Source: Desulfosporosinus metallidurans (GTDB taxonomy: Bacteria; Bacillota; Desulfitobacteriia; Desulfitobacteriales; Desulfitobacteriaceae). Taken from it: 64,000 nt of DNA. A program made the position numbers and the translations under genes. This document shows, piece by piece, positions 24,912-36,101 of the stretch (position 1 is the first letter of the stretch; every line of letters starts with the position of its first letter). The stretch lies in contig NZ_MLBF01000001.1 in the NCBI RefSeq assembly GCF_001936615.1, positions 1 to 64,000 of the forward strand. Direction: 5' to 3'. The notes below the pieces were generated by a model that ran no database searches, was not told where the DNA came from, and worked only from the letters and a program-made list of their open reading frames with translations.

Positions 24912-25136
24912 TTACTTAAGCATAGCTAGGCCCAAGGAACTCAGCAAAAAGACCCCCGCCAAGACGGCCGTGGCTTTGGCGAACAACTCATCCATCCCTT
25001 TCTTTTTACCGAAGAACGCCTCGCCTGCTCCTGTAATGGCTCCCGATAATCCGGCACTCCTTCCAGACTGGAGTAATACAGCTGCGATGAGTCCTAGTGA
25101 GCTAAGGCTCAAAAGAATTACTAAAGCAATTTTCAA
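24912..25136 (-). CDS. secG: Preprotein translocase subunit SecG
   Basis: A 74-residue membrane protein with two transmembrane helices, LVILLSLSSLGLIAAVLLQS at about 4-23 and a C-terminal one (AVLAGVFLLSSLGLAML), separated by the conserved GRSAGLSGAITGAGEAFFGK loop. It is the small accessory subunit of SecYEG. Its position upstream of the esterase and smpB is typical. Confidence 0.96.
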   Translation of the reverse strand: MKIALVILLSLSSLGLIAAVLLQSGRSAGLSGAITGAGEAFFGKKKGMDELFAKATAVLAGVFLLSSLGLAMLK

Positions 25137-25271
25137 ATTAATTCGCCCTCCAATGTTAACCTTTACCGCCTATTCTAGCACAAGCAACATCAAAACTCAA
25201 TAAACCCTGCCTCTCGGTCTGATCAAATTTCCCGTGGAAGGCCCAACTACCGGGGAAATAGCCTGATAGTA

Positions 25272-25922
25272 TTAGCTTCCTGCTCTAGCTACTCGTCGAC
25301 TACCCGTTTGGACGTATAGGAGCGTCTCCGCAACATTCACGATATGATCACCCATGCGCTCGATCGTCCTAGCCACTACTAAGCTTAACCCCAATTGGCC
25401 GTCGTTACATTTTTCTTGACTCCCTTTGACTAAGGCGGCCTTAAAGCTAGCGTACGCCTTATCCAAAACATCATCCTGATCCGCTAAATCCAGAGTGATT
25501 TCTTGTTCTCCTTTTAAAATGGCCACAGTGTAATCCGTCATGTTGGTCAATTGCTTTGCCATCTGCAGGATATCCACCGACCAGTTTCCTTCCGGCTTAA
25601 GCTCGCTAAGTTCAGCAAGGTCGCAGGCATAGTCTGCGACCCGTTCGAGCTCCTGCGCCATGCGCTGAAACCCTAAAATCCAACGCAAATCTTGGCTGCG
25701 AAGTTGCTGTAGGCTCATGATGTCAAAGCTACGTTTCACAATGCAATCCCGCATCTGATCGATAATATCATCCCGTTCTTCCCAATCCTGAACTGTCTCG
25801 CCCTTTTCCAGCGCTTCGATGGCTGCACTCAGATGATTTTGTAACGCTTCCGCCAACTCCACCGCCATCGCACGCAAATTCAACAAGACTTTGTCATACC
25901 CTGATGTACGAAACGTGCCCAT
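25272..25922 (-). CDS. PhoU-like phosphate signalling regulator
   Basis: A 216-residue all-helical protein with two PhoU domains. The E-R-x-x-D-x-A metal-site motif appears in each half: ELERVADYACDLA and TIERMGDHIVNVAE. PhoU proteins restrain the PhoR/PhoB response and Pi import. ATG 25922 has AAGGAGGTG upstream. It is downstream of an ABC importer rather than pstSCAB, so its partner may be that transporter or the Na/Pi cotransporter nearby. Confidence 0.88.
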   Translation of the reverse strand: MGTFRTSGYDKVLLNLRAMAVELAEALQNHLSAAIEALEKGETVQDWEERDDIIDQMRDCIVKRSFDIMSLQQLRSQDLRWILGFQRMAQELERVADYACDLAELSELKPEGNWSVDILQMAKQLTNMTDYTVAILKGEQEITLDLADQDDVLDKAYASFKAALVKGSQEKCNDGQLGLSLVVARTIERMGDHIVNVAETLLYVQTGSRRVARAGS

Positions 25923-26082
25923 GCAGCACACCTCCTTAACCGTCTTACCTTCCCTTGTTAAACACACTCTTCGTCTACCTAATTTATGGGTCCAACTCCA
26001 AACCATAGGCTTGAATCAGGCTTTAACGTTAGTGTCTCTGACATTTCAAGAACTGGGTATAGAGTTGGCAAAATTATTCCCT

Positions 26083-27102
26083 TTAATGCTCGAGGATAGT
26101 ACATACCTTTCTTTCGATCACGAGTCCTACTTCTTCTTTTAACGCAAATCTAGACCCTTCGAATCTGTTAAGATGGTCCACGATAATTGTTCTGCCCTGT
26201 GCGACCACCTCAGCCCTAGCTGTGTTGCCCAAAATATAGAAATTCTCTAAAGTTCCCTGCAGTTTGATAACATCGGTTTCTCCTATCTGAGCCAATTGAT
26301 CTTTACTAACTAACAAAATATGTTCGGGGCGGATACATACCTCGGCATCTTTATCCGTGAAACCGACCAATCCGCCGGGAACAAAGTTATAGGTACCAAT
26401 AAATTGAGCTACAAACTTATTCGTAGGATTGTGATAAATTTCTTCCGGAGTCCCGTACTGCATAACTTCCCCACCGTTAATGACCACGATGCGATCGGAC
26501 ATGACCAGGGCTTCCAGTTGATCATGAGTCACAAAAATTGTGGTAATCCCCATCTTCTTTTGAACGTCACGAATCAAGATTCTTGCGCTCTCCCTTACCT
26601 TTGCATCAACCGCGCTTAGGGGTTCATCTAAAAGGAGAAGGTCTGGTTTGACGACTAAGGCCCGCGCTAAAGCAACCCTTTGCTGTTGTCCTCCCGACAT
26701 CTGGTGCGGATAGTTGTTTTCTTTGCCCGAAATACTAAGAATATCCATAACCTCTTCGACCTGTTTTCGGATCTCCTGAGATGGTACCTTCTTTATTTTA
26801 AGCCCAAACGCAATATTTTCAAAAGCCGTCATGTTGGGAAAAAGGGCATAAGATTGAAAGACCATGCCGATGTTTTGTTCTTTCTTACTTTGTCCTTCTA
26901 TCATTTCCCTTCCGTTAACAATAATCTTCCCATCGTCCCCACGTTCTAAGCCCGCGATAATTCTTAGGAGCGTGGTTTTTCCGCACCCGCTAGGACCTAA
27001 TAAGGTAACAAATTCTCCTTTTTTAATCTCCAGCTCGATTCCTTTTAAAACTTGACGGCCCTGAAAGCTCTTATCAATGTTGACGACCTGAACATAGCTC
27101 AC
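26083..27102 (-). CDS. ABC importer ATPase (Fbp/Pot type)
   Basis: A 339-residue ATPase subunit. Walker A GPSGCGKTT at about residues 36-44, Q-loop MVFQSYALFPN near 80-90, signature MSGGQQQRVALARAL near 134-148, Walker B LLLLDEPLSAVD near 154-165 and H-loop FVTHDQLEA near 190-198. A C-terminal TOBE-like domain follows, placing it in the iron/polyamine/phosphonate importer group. GTG 27102. It serves the two permeases and binding protein encoded just upstream in the same direction. Confidence 0.93.
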   Translation of the reverse strand: MSYVQVVNIDKSFQGRQVLKGIELEIKKGEFVTLLGPSGCGKTTLLRIIAGLERGDDGKIIVNGREMIEGQSKKEQNIGMVFQSYALFPNMTAFENIAFGLKIKKVPSQEIRKQVEEVMDILSISGKENNYPHQMSGGQQQRVALARALVVKPDLLLLDEPLSAVDAKVRESARILIRDVQKKMGITTIFVTHDQLEALVMSDRIVVINGGEVMQYGTPEEIYHNPTNKFVAQFIGTYNFVPGGLVGFTDKDAEVCIRPEHILLVSKDQLAQIGETDVIKLQGTLENFYILGNTARAEVVAQGRTIIVDHLNRFEGSRFALKEEVGLVIERKVCTILEH

Positions 27103-27193
27103 GTATCATACCCCCACATTACCCTATACTCATTTCCTCCTGATAATAACACCAAAAGTCCTCTGAACTTCCCAGTTCTTCCGATCCCCAGCT

Positions 27194-28018
27194 TCAATAA
27201 CACCTTCTGCTGTCTGACTTCCGACTTCTGGTAAGCTTCGTCTCCCTTCGAAAAGCAATCCAGATCAAGATTAACGACATCAACAATATGACTAGAAAAT
27301 ACGAAGCCACTAAAGCATTGGCCAAGTGACCGTCAACTTTCTGCAATTTATATAAGTAAATCTGAATGGTCTCATAGTTATCTCCAACCAATAAATTAGC
27401 TAGGACAAATTCTCCAAACAGCACAGAAACTGAAATCAAGGCTGCTGAAATAACTCCCCTCAACACATTGGGGAAAATAATTTTAACAAACGTCTCCAAC
27501 TTACCGCACCCCAACATCAGCGCAGCCTCTGTCAGAGACTTGACATTGATGGTCCGAAAACTATTTTTCGTTGCCTGATACATAAAAGGTAAGATTAACA
27601 CGAAATAGGAGCCGATTAAAATCCAAGGAGTACCAGTAATGCGCACTGGTCCTTTGGAATACATCTGAATCATACCTATGGCCAAGATAACTCCAGGCAT
27701 AGCAAACGGCAAAATTGACAGAATCTCAAAGAGTTTCTCCAAACGCGGGTAATAAACAATAGCTAAGTACATTGATGGAATAATGATCAGAATCGACAGT
27801 ATAATGGTCGCGAAGCTCACATAGACGGTCCTCAATAACGCTTGCATGAACTCTGGACTACTAAAAAGTTGCTGGTAATAGGACAAAGTATACCCCTCAG
27901 GCAAGATGGTCGTACTCCACCTTGTCGCTACAGAGAATAGAAGGGTAGCCACGATTGGGAAAAATAGATACGCGAAGATAAGCACCAAAACTAGTTTTGA
28001 AACAATCCCTCGTTTCAT
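27194..28018 (-). CDS. ABC importer permease 2
   Basis: A 274-residue inner-membrane permease with about six transmembrane helices and the EAA loop EAALMLGCGKLETFVKIIFP at about 175-194. Its ATG overlaps the stop of permease 1 by 4 nt. It belongs to the PotC/FbpB-like group. Together with permease 1 it forms the channel of the importer. Confidence 0.92.
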   Translation of the reverse strand: MKRGIVSKLVLVLIFAYLFFPIVATLLFSVATRWSTTILPEGYTLSYYQQLFSSPEFMQALLRTVYVSFATIILSILIIIPSMYLAIVYYPRLEKLFEILSILPFAMPGVILAIGMIQMYSKGPVRITGTPWILIGSYFVLILPFMYQATKNSFRTINVKSLTEAALMLGCGKLETFVKIIFPNVLRGVISAALISVSVLFGEFVLANLLVGDNYETIQIYLYKLQKVDGHLANALVASYFLVILLMSLILIWIAFRRETKLTRSRKSDSRRCY

Positions 28019-28893
28019 TGCCCCACCCCTCCGCCGTTTTTCTTGAGCCTCTCATTAATGACAATGGACGCTACTAAAAAACCAGCCATAATGACTGCTA
28101 AAGCACTGGCCAGAGAAGGATCTGGGAAAATATCCCCTGTGACTAGATTCGCAATCGTAATGGAAACTAAGCTGTTGTTCGAGTTTGTCAAGGCGTAAGC
28201 AGTGGCATAAGCACCTAGGGAATTGGCAAAAAGTAATGTGAAACTGCCCAACATGGAAGGCAACAAGATTGGCAAACCGATCTTGCGCCAGAAGTGAATC
28301 CGGCTGGCCCCTAAGATTTGAGCCGCTTCCTGAATATCCTGCCTAAGGGCATAGACTGCAGGATACATCAGCATAAAGGCCAAAGGAACACTAAAATAAA
28401 TATAAACTAAGACGATCCCTGTCCAGCTAAAGAGGCTAAAACCCGTGCCGTACAAGTCCAATCCCATCTTTTCCTTTACCAAGACCGTTACAAGTCCATT
28501 GACTCCCAAAAGAACGATATACGCAAATGCCAAAGGCACACCGGAAAAATTTGAGGTCATATTGACCAACGTCAATAGTTTTTCCCGCCAGGCTTCTCCT
28601 AGCGAGCGCAAGGCTAAAGCGCCAGATGTACCAATAATCAAACCAATAATACCCACAGCCACGGATACCAATAAACTGTTTCTCAAGGAAACTACGTAAT
28701 ATTTGCTTTGGAAAATTCGGGAATAGCTTTGCAGACTTATTCCAGTCGCGGTATGTACACTGCTGTAAATAATATATCCCATGGGTAAGATTTCGAAGGC
28801 TAAGGCGAAGATGATCAAAGGAATAAATGGAACCCAAAGGATTCCACCTCGCCGCAACTCTTGGCCGAGCCGAGTCACTCTGTTATTTTTCAT
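28015..28893 (-). CDS. ABC importer permease 1
   Basis: A 292-residue permease with about six transmembrane helices and the EAA loop EAAQILGASRIHFWRKIGLP at about 193-212. AGGCCTGAT-type site with GGAGG upstream of ATG 28893. It follows the binding-protein gene by about 110 nt and overlaps permease 2, so the operon is intact. Confidence 0.92.
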   Translation of the reverse strand: MKNNRVTRLGQELRRGGILWVPFIPLIIFALAFEILPMGYIIYSSVHTATGISLQSYSRIFQSKYYVVSLRNSLLVSVAVGIIGLIIGTSGALALRSLGEAWREKLLTLVNMTSNFSGVPLAFAYIVLLGVNGLVTVLVKEKMGLDLYGTGFSLFSWTGIVLVYIYFSVPLAFMLMYPAVYALRQDIQEAAQILGASRIHFWRKIGLPILLPSMLGSFTLLFANSLGAYATAYALTNSNNSLVSITIANLVTGDIFPDPSLASALAVIMAGFLVASIVINERLKKNGGGVGQ

Positions 28894-29005
28894 TTATCAG
28901 GCCTCCTCGTCGCCGACGACTTTGGAACAGTATTAGACTAGGGGAAGGCCTGACTTAAAAGAACCTTTAACGACCCAAGTCCCGTCAGGCTTTTCCCACA
29001 ATCGA

Positions 29006-30124
29006 CTATTGCGAGACTATGACATTATTTCTCCACAGATCGGGGATCGTTTTCATATTCTTTTCCCAAGAGGCGAAATCCTTAATTGGTTTAGCTGAAG
29101 CATATTGTTCTTTAGGTACCATCGCTTTAGCGATATCCGCGGGAATTTGAACTTTGTCTCGAATTGGGCGAGCAAACCCTTTGGCTAAAAGAACTTGACC
29201 TTCGTCACTTAAGAGGTAGTCTTGGAAGGCTTTAGCCGCATTAGGGTGGGGAGCGTATTTATTAATGATTGAGACATAGGCACTTGCCACAGTCCCATCA
29301 CTGGGAATAACGACCTCGTAATTTTCTTTATCCGTTAAGCGGGACCGATAACCAAGCGCGTTGAAATCCCACAAAATTCCCACAGGAACTTCACCCTTTT
29401 GGAAGACGCTGAAAATATTATCACTGGGTTTGAGATTGCCGGCCTTGGCCAGCTTCTTGAAGTATTCAATCCCAGGAGTTAAGTTGTTTTCGTCCCCACC
29501 GTTGGCAAACGATGCGGCCAAAATCGCGGCTTGTGATTGGGCAGCTTTTAAAACATCCCCGGTTACTACTGCGCCTTTGTATTCTGGTTTAAGTAGATCT
29601 GCCCAGCTGTGGGGAACCTCTTTAACCAGTTTAGTGTTTACTAAAAAGGCGATTGTACCGACATATTCTCCTGTCCAACGACCATCTTTATCTTTGGCCC
29701 AATCCGGAACCTCACTCCAAGTCGGCCCCTTGTGTGCTTGAACAACATCACGCGCTATCGCAACATTACCAAAGGTAATGCCTACATCCCCAATATCGGC
29801 GACAGGGCTGCTTTTCTCGGCGTCAAACTTAGCAATTTCCTCAGCACTCGTCATATCTGTGTCTGAGTGAGTAATCTGATTGTTTTTCGTGAAATTGCCC
29901 CAAATCTCGCCTAAGTTTGCCCAAGCATCAGGCATGCCGTAGGAAACAACCTTTCCTTCCTTTTTCACTGCGTCTTTTAGAGCTTGTCCGGTTAATTCAC
30001 TGGTTTGCTTAGCCTCTTTACTTGGGTCTGTCGCCGGTGTCGTTCCGCATCCTGTCAAAAGACTACTCATTAAGAATGCACCAATCATAGCGAACGCAAG
30101 GGGTTTCCTTGTCCTCTTTAACAT
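29006..30124 (-). CDS. ABC importer substrate-binding lipoprotein (family 1)
   Basis: A 372-residue lipoprotein with signal peptide and lipobox LLTGC (Cys26). The mature part is a type 1/2 solute-binding fold of the iron/putrescine/phosphonate group (DIGDVGITFGNVAIARDVVQ, YVGTIAFLVNTKLV, then VPVGILWDFNALGYRSRL). The ligand cannot be read from sequence. The neighbouring phosphodiesterase, PhoU-like and Na/Pi genes suggest an organophosphate ligand; iron or polyamine remain possible. Confidence 0.88.
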   Translation of the reverse strand: MLKRTRKPLAFAMIGAFLMSSLLTGCGTTPATDPSKEAKQTSELTGQALKDAVKKEGKVVSYGMPDAWANLGEIWGNFTKNNQITHSDTDMTSAEEIAKFDAEKSSPVADIGDVGITFGNVAIARDVVQAHKGPTWSEVPDWAKDKDGRWTGEYVGTIAFLVNTKLVKEVPHSWADLLKPEYKGAVVTGDVLKAAQSQAAILAASFANGGDENNLTPGIEYFKKLAKAGNLKPSDNIFSVFQKGEVPVGILWDFNALGYRSRLTDKENYEVVIPSDGTVASAYVSIINKYAPHPNAAKAFQDYLLSDEGQVLLAKGFARPIRDKVQIPADIAKAMVPKEQYASAKPIKDFASWEKNMKTIPDLWRNNVIVSQ

Positions 30125-30333
30125 GATCGTTCCTCCTCTTAAAATAATCTACCATAGTGAATTCCTAGGCACGAGACTTGTTCAATCTTTCACAGAGCTA
30201 ACTGAGAATGCCACCCCACCCCCTCTACTACTTTCGGTTTACGGTGTAATTCAGGTATATCCATTCACTGTCTACGAAGTAAAAGCCTTGTCATCGCCTA
30301 CCAGAACAATTGCTACTAAACAAGGCTCTATAT

Positions 30334-31029
30334 CTAGATAAAGCGTTCTGGATAATTTGTGATCACAATATCTGCACCAGAAATCGCAACACGTTCCATC
30401 TCCCAGGGCTCATCCACGGTCCAAGTATGTACTCCGATTCCCCGCAAATGACTTTCTCGTACTAATTCTGGGGTTACAAAGGCAAAGTGCGGATGCAGAT
30501 GGCTTGCCCCTAAATTCTGAGCATAAAGCCAAGGTGAGATCAGCCCACAGTCATAAAGCAAGCCTGTTTTTAGATGAGGGTAGTTCTCGATTACTTCTAC
30601 AATCGTTTTATGTTCAAAGGAGGAAATTATACTCTGGGGGGTCACTTGATATTTTTCCAGTAACTGAGCCACTTTGCCGACGATACCCGGGTATTCGATC
30701 AGGCCTGTTTTAATCTCTACATTGAGGATTAAAGACCTTCCCGTCAACATTTCCAGCAACTCCACTAACGTCGGAATGGGAGCGTACTTATTGAACTGGA
30801 CTCCGAAATTTAGTTTTTTAAGTTCCGTAAGCGTAAAGTTTTTAACCCAACCGTTGCCGTCACTCGTCCGGTCGACACGTTCGTCGTGGCAGATGACAAC
30901 TTCTCCATCTCGTGACAGTTGTACATCGAACTCAAATCCATCCACCCCTAATTCAAGGCCCCTTGCAAAGGAGAGTATCGTATTTTCCGGGGATGTACCC
31001 GCTGCTCCCCGATGACCCAAGATCTTCAT
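30334..31029 (-). CDS. Glycerophosphodiester phosphodiesterase
   Basis: A 231-residue cytoplasmic GDPD that hydrolyses glycerophosphodiesters to glycerol-3-phosphate and an alcohol. The hallmark motifs are present: GHRGAAGTSPENT at about residues 4-16 (catalytic His), GFEFDVQLSRDGEVVICHDE near 33-52 (metal Glu/Asp and catalytic His), NVEIKTG near 107 and VHTWTVDEP near 202. ATG 31029 with AAGGAGAG upstream is chosen over a longer frame. It lies between the Na/Pi cotransporter and the ABC importer genes, so its substrate may be imported by the latter. Confidence 0.95.
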   Translation of the reverse strand: MKILGHRGAAGTSPENTILSFARGLELGVDGFEFDVQLSRDGEVVICHDERVDRTSDGNGWVKNFTLTELKKLNFGVQFNKYAPIPTLVELLEMLTGRSLILNVEIKTGLIEYPGIVGKVAQLLEKYQVTPQSIISSFEHKTIVEVIENYPHLKTGLLYDCGLISPWLYAQNLGASHLHPHFAFVTPELVRESHLRGIGVHTWTVDEPWEMERVAISGADIVITNYPERFI

Positions 31030-31179
31030 AAAATCTCTCCTTAACCGTCCTACATCTATTCTTTGTAACTTGCCGAAGTTCCCTAAACAATTCAGTATTT
31101 TCATCATAACACTAAATTGTTATTTTGACGTTAGGCTATTGTAATGTTTATGTAAAATGGAAAAATGTCTACAATATTC

Positions 31180-32814
31180 TTAAACAATTCCCATGACCAC
31201 TTTGGCGATATTAACCGTGTGTTCATCCACTTGATATAAGAGATTGATTAAGTCTAACGTAATATAGCGAAACTTTTCTTCAATCCTTAATTTGCTTTCT
31301 AGACCGCTTTGCTGAGGGCTTTGAGCGAGAAAATCAAACTGTAAATTTCTCTGTATGCGAGTTGTCTCAGGATGTTCACGAATGATTTCCGCTGCAGTTT
31401 GTGAATCCCACTGAGTTAAGGCCTTCAGTATAGTCACAAAATGATCCGTTACTTGTCGATATAAATCGTCTAGGTGTTCCCAGTTCTCTGCAGGAACATT
31501 CAAATCCTCACGATGCAATTTCTTGCTCAATTGAACCATAGCCATAATTGCATCCCCAATATGTTCTAACTCTTTGACGATAAACTGGACGTTCATACTT
31601 TCTTCTGCCTGCTCATCTGTTAATCCTTTTTGTGATAAGACTGCCAAGAAACGCATTGTATGTCGATAATACCAATCCACCTCCTCTTCCGCCTTAACCA
31701 CTTCTTCAGCCAAATCATCACTACTTGATAATAAAGCTTCTGGAATCAGCTGCAGCATCTTGTTAGAAATAAACTCCCCCAAAGCGCGGATCTCCTCATG
31801 AACTTGTTTAAGCGCTACAGCTGGAACCTCCAAGGAAGCTTCATCGATCACTCTGAATTTCAAGGGAGTATCTTTGCTAGGGCGATCTGGAATCAAACGG
31901 TTTAGACCCCTAGCAATAACGTTATTAAATGGGAAGAATAAAATAACCATGAATACTGCAAACAGCAAATGGGCATTGGCAACCTGTCGCTGCAAATCAC
32001 TTGTTGTCCACTGAATAAGACGGGCCAATTGGGCTAGAAAGGGAAACACCAAAGCTGCCGCGACGACTTTATACCCTGTGTTCGCTATCGCCGCACGCTT
32101 AGCATCCATCTTTTGGGCCGTGAGACTTGTTAGCAGGGTCGTCACTGTCCCTCCAATATGAGCGCCAAGGACGAGCGGGACAATAGCAACAAGTCCTAAG
32201 AGGTTTTGCCCAGCAAGTGACATCATTATGGCGAACACTGCTGTACTACTTTGGAGCACAGCAGTAAAAATCAGTCCTACAATGATCGCCAAAAAGGGTT
32301 GTGTTCCCAAGTGAGACAGAAAGGTGTAGACTTCAGGAATGTTACGAAGCGGAGCCGAAGCATTGGACATATTAGACATCCCAATAAAGATTAAGCCAAA
32401 ACCAATCAAAGAATGTCCAAAATGCTTCCACTGCTTTTTTCCTGAAAAATATAGCACAAAGCCAATAAATACTGCTCCCAGAGCGACATCAAGGATTTGA
32501 AAAGCAATGAGTTGGATGGAGATGGAAGTTCCTACGGCCGAGCCTAAAACAATACCCAACGCTTGCCCAAGGCTCATCATCCCTACATTGACGAACTCCA
32601 CCACCAAAACAGTTGTCGCTGCACTACTTTGAAAGGCAACGGTCATGACCATCCCTAACAAAATTGTTAAAAACTTCTTTTGGGTGATTGATTGAAGAAT
32701 TTCCTTCAGCCGACGAGCCGCAAATTTCTGCAACCCATCCGACGTTGTTTGAACCCCATACATGAAAAGGCCCAGTCCACCTAGAAACGTAACCACAGTT
32801 CCGATAATACCCAT
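31180..32814 (-). CDS. Na/Pi cotransporter with C-terminal PhoU-like domain
   Basis: A 544-residue sodium-dependent phosphate transporter of the NptA/PNaS family. Two inverted repeats in the membrane part each carry the QSS signature (AFQSSAATTVLVVEF near 60-74 and VLQSSTAVFAIMM near 186-198), with the GLGLFMYGVQ start. From about residue 335 a cytoplasmic four-helix PhoU-like domain follows (VKELEHIGDAIMAMVQLSKK). AGGGGGAAG precedes ATG 32814. It is the first gene of the phosphorus-related block. Confidence 0.94.
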   Translation of the reverse strand: MGIIGTVVTFLGGLGLFMYGVQTTSDGLQKFAARRLKEILQSITQKKFLTILLGMVMTVAFQSSAATTVLVVEFVNVGMMSLGQALGIVLGSAVGTSISIQLIAFQILDVALGAVFIGFVLYFSGKKQWKHFGHSLIGFGLIFIGMSNMSNASAPLRNIPEVYTFLSHLGTQPFLAIIVGLIFTAVLQSSTAVFAIMMSLAGQNLLGLVAIVPLVLGAHIGGTVTTLLTSLTAQKMDAKRAAIANTGYKVVAAALVFPFLAQLARLIQWTTSDLQRQVANAHLLFAVFMVILFFPFNNVIARGLNRLIPDRPSKDTPLKFRVIDEASLEVPAVALKQVHEEIRALGEFISNKMLQLIPEALLSSSDDLAEEVVKAEEEVDWYYRHTMRFLAVLSQKGLTDEQAEESMNVQFIVKELEHIGDAIMAMVQLSKKLHREDLNVPAENWEHLDDLYRQVTDHFVTILKALTQWDSQTAAEIIREHPETTRIQRNLQFDFLAQSPQQSGLESKLRIEEKFRYITLDLINLLYQVDEHTVNIAKVVMGIV

Positions 32815-33026
32815 CTTCCCCCTACTCCCTTAGACCAGAAGGACGCTATTTCTTCTATCATAAACTCGTACTTATCCCCTAAACCACAATATCCTCTTCA
32901 ATTCCACTCCACAACTGTCTGGACTAAGATAGCCACCCCAAAACTTATACCTACTAATATGCAAAAAGGCCTAAAATAAACCTGTTTATTCGACAGATAA
33001 ATTTACGGCTTCTCTATTTGAAAAGA

Positions 33027-33056
33027 ATAGAACAGGAGCTGCTAATCCTGTTCTAT
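33027..33056 (-). terminator. Terminator of the glycolytic operon after eno
   Basis: Perfect 11-bp arms ATAGAACAGGA and TCCTGTTCTAT with an 8-nt loop, followed on the minus strand by TTCTTTTC. The rest of 32815-33197 holds the promoter of the Na/Pi gene and no other recognisable feature. Confidence 0.85.
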
Positions 33057-33197
33057 AGACATAGACTTATGACTTATCTAATTAAATTTTCACCTTGTTC
33101 CATTTTTTGTTCTTGAATGGTCCCTGTGGGATGTCCGGAGAATGCAGAATTTCTTAGAGTTGCGCTTAAATTCGTTGATACTGACGTCAGGGGGGGG

Positions 33198-34517
<1,320 letters not shown>

Positions 34518-36065
34518 TTACGTATCCAGTAATGATTTTCCTGTCATTTCCTTGGGTATTGGGATCTGGAGTAATTTCAGCAGAGTAGGCGCGACATCGC
34601 ACAGTACGCCCCCCTCACGTAGAGTTTGCCCAATAAACCGATCATCGACCAATAGGAACGGCACGGAATTTGTGGAGTGAGCAGTCAGCGGCAGCTCGGT
34701 CTTCGGGTCCAATTTCATTTCGGCGTTCCCATGATCCGCGGTCACGATGAGGGTCCCATTCAACCTTTGTAATTCCTCATAAATCTCTCCCAAGCATCGA
34801 TCCACCGCTTCCACCGCTTGGACGGTTGCTTCAAAAACACCAGTATGTCCAACCATATCCGGGTTGGCAAAGTTGAGAATAATCACATCATGGGTCTTTT
34901 TCCGCAACTGTTCCAGGAGGGTTTGGGTTAATGCTGGAGCGCTCATCTCAGGCTGGAGGTTATACGTCGCGACTTTTGGTGAAGGGATTAGAATTCGTTC
35001 CTCGTTAAGAAATGGTTCTTCGAGTCCACCGTTAAAAAAGAACGTCACATGCGCATATTTTTCGGTTTCTGCGATTCTCAACTGCCTTAACCCGTGATCT
35101 GCAAGCACTTCCCCTAATGTATTCTCCAGATTTTGCTGGGGAAAGGCAACAGGTGCTGGGATTGTGTCCTCATATTCAGTCATACACACAAAGTGGACAT
35201 GCGGACGATTGGGTCGTTCAAATCCCGGAAATTCCTCGTCAACAAAGGCATGGGTGATTTCCCGCGCCCGGTCGGAACGAAAGTTATAGAAGAGCACGCT
35301 ATCCCCCTCTTGTATACCCCCCACTGGCTTCCCTTCGTCATCAATAATCACGGTTGGAGGCACAAATTCATCCGTCACCCGAACGTCATAGGAACTCTCC
35401 ACTGCTGCCAAGGCACTTGGTGCGAACTTCAATTCGCCTTTCGCTATTAAGGCTTGATAGCCCTTTTCAAGACGTTCCCAGCGTTTATCTCTGTCCATGA
35501 CGTAATAACGGCCACTCACTGAGGCTATTTGTCCAATCCCCAGTTCCTTGATCTTTGCTTCCAGCTGGGCTATATATTCTTTGGCACTCTGCGGCAAGAC
35601 GTCGCGACCATCGAGTAGGACGTGGATATACACTTTCTCTAAGCCCTGTTTCTTGGCCATTTCCAACAGCGCAAACAAGTGGTCGATGTGTGAATGAACT
35701 CCCCCGTCGGAAAGTAAACCCACCAGGTGGAATGCTTTGTTATGATAATGGGCCTGATTCATGGCTTCGAGGAGAACGGAATTCTCAAATAAAGTCCCAT
35801 CCTTTATCGCTTTAAAGATACGGGTTAGCTCTTGGTAGACCACTCGTCCGGCCCCAATGTTCAAATGCCCTACTTCAGAATTCCCCATTTGTCCGTGCGG
35901 TAATCCCACGGCCTCTCCGGAGGCCTGAAGGGTGGTGTGAGGGTATCTGTTTTCTAGGCTTTGAAAAATAGGTATTTTCGCCCGAGCAATGGCGTTTCCT
36001 TCTGCTTCAACACGGTGACCCCACCCATCCAGAATCATGAGGAGAAGTGGTTTTGTTTCTGTCAT
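34518..36065 (-). CDS. gpmI: 2,3-bisphosphoglycerate-independent phosphoglycerate mutase
   Basis: A 515-residue metal-dependent mutase interconverting 3- and 2-phosphoglycerate. LLLMILDGWGHR near the start gives a metal-binding Asp, MGNSEVGHLNIGAGRVVYQ near 60-78 holds the phosphorylated Ser, and the second metal cluster is in TADHGNAE and AHSTNSVP near 445-475. ATG 36065 has AGGTGA at proper spacing; ATG 36071 is immediately adjacent to it. Between tpiA and eno in the glycolytic operon. Confidence 0.97.
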   Translation of the reverse strand: MTETKPLLLMILDGWGHRVEAEGNAIARAKIPIFQSLENRYPHTTLQASGEAVGLPHGQMGNSEVGHLNIGAGRVVYQELTRIFKAIKDGTLFENSVLLEAMNQAHYHNKAFHLVGLLSDGGVHSHIDHLFALLEMAKKQGLEKVYIHVLLDGRDVLPQSAKEYIAQLEAKIKELGIGQIASVSGRYYVMDRDKRWERLEKGYQALIAKGELKFAPSALAAVESSYDVRVTDEFVPPTVIIDDEGKPVGGIQEGDSVLFYNFRSDRAREITHAFVDEEFPGFERPNRPHVHFVCMTEYEDTIPAPVAFPQQNLENTLGEVLADHGLRQLRIAETEKYAHVTFFFNGGLEEPFLNEERILIPSPKVATYNLQPEMSAPALTQTLLEQLRKKTHDVIILNFANPDMVGHTGVFEATVQAVEAVDRCLGEIYEELQRLNGTLIVTADHGNAEMKLDPKTELPLTAHSTNSVPFLLVDDRFIGQTLREGGVLCDVAPTLLKLLQIPIPKEMTGKSLLDT

Positions 36066-36101
36066 TATCATTCACCTCATAGTATTTCCTAGTCGTATGC
36101 C

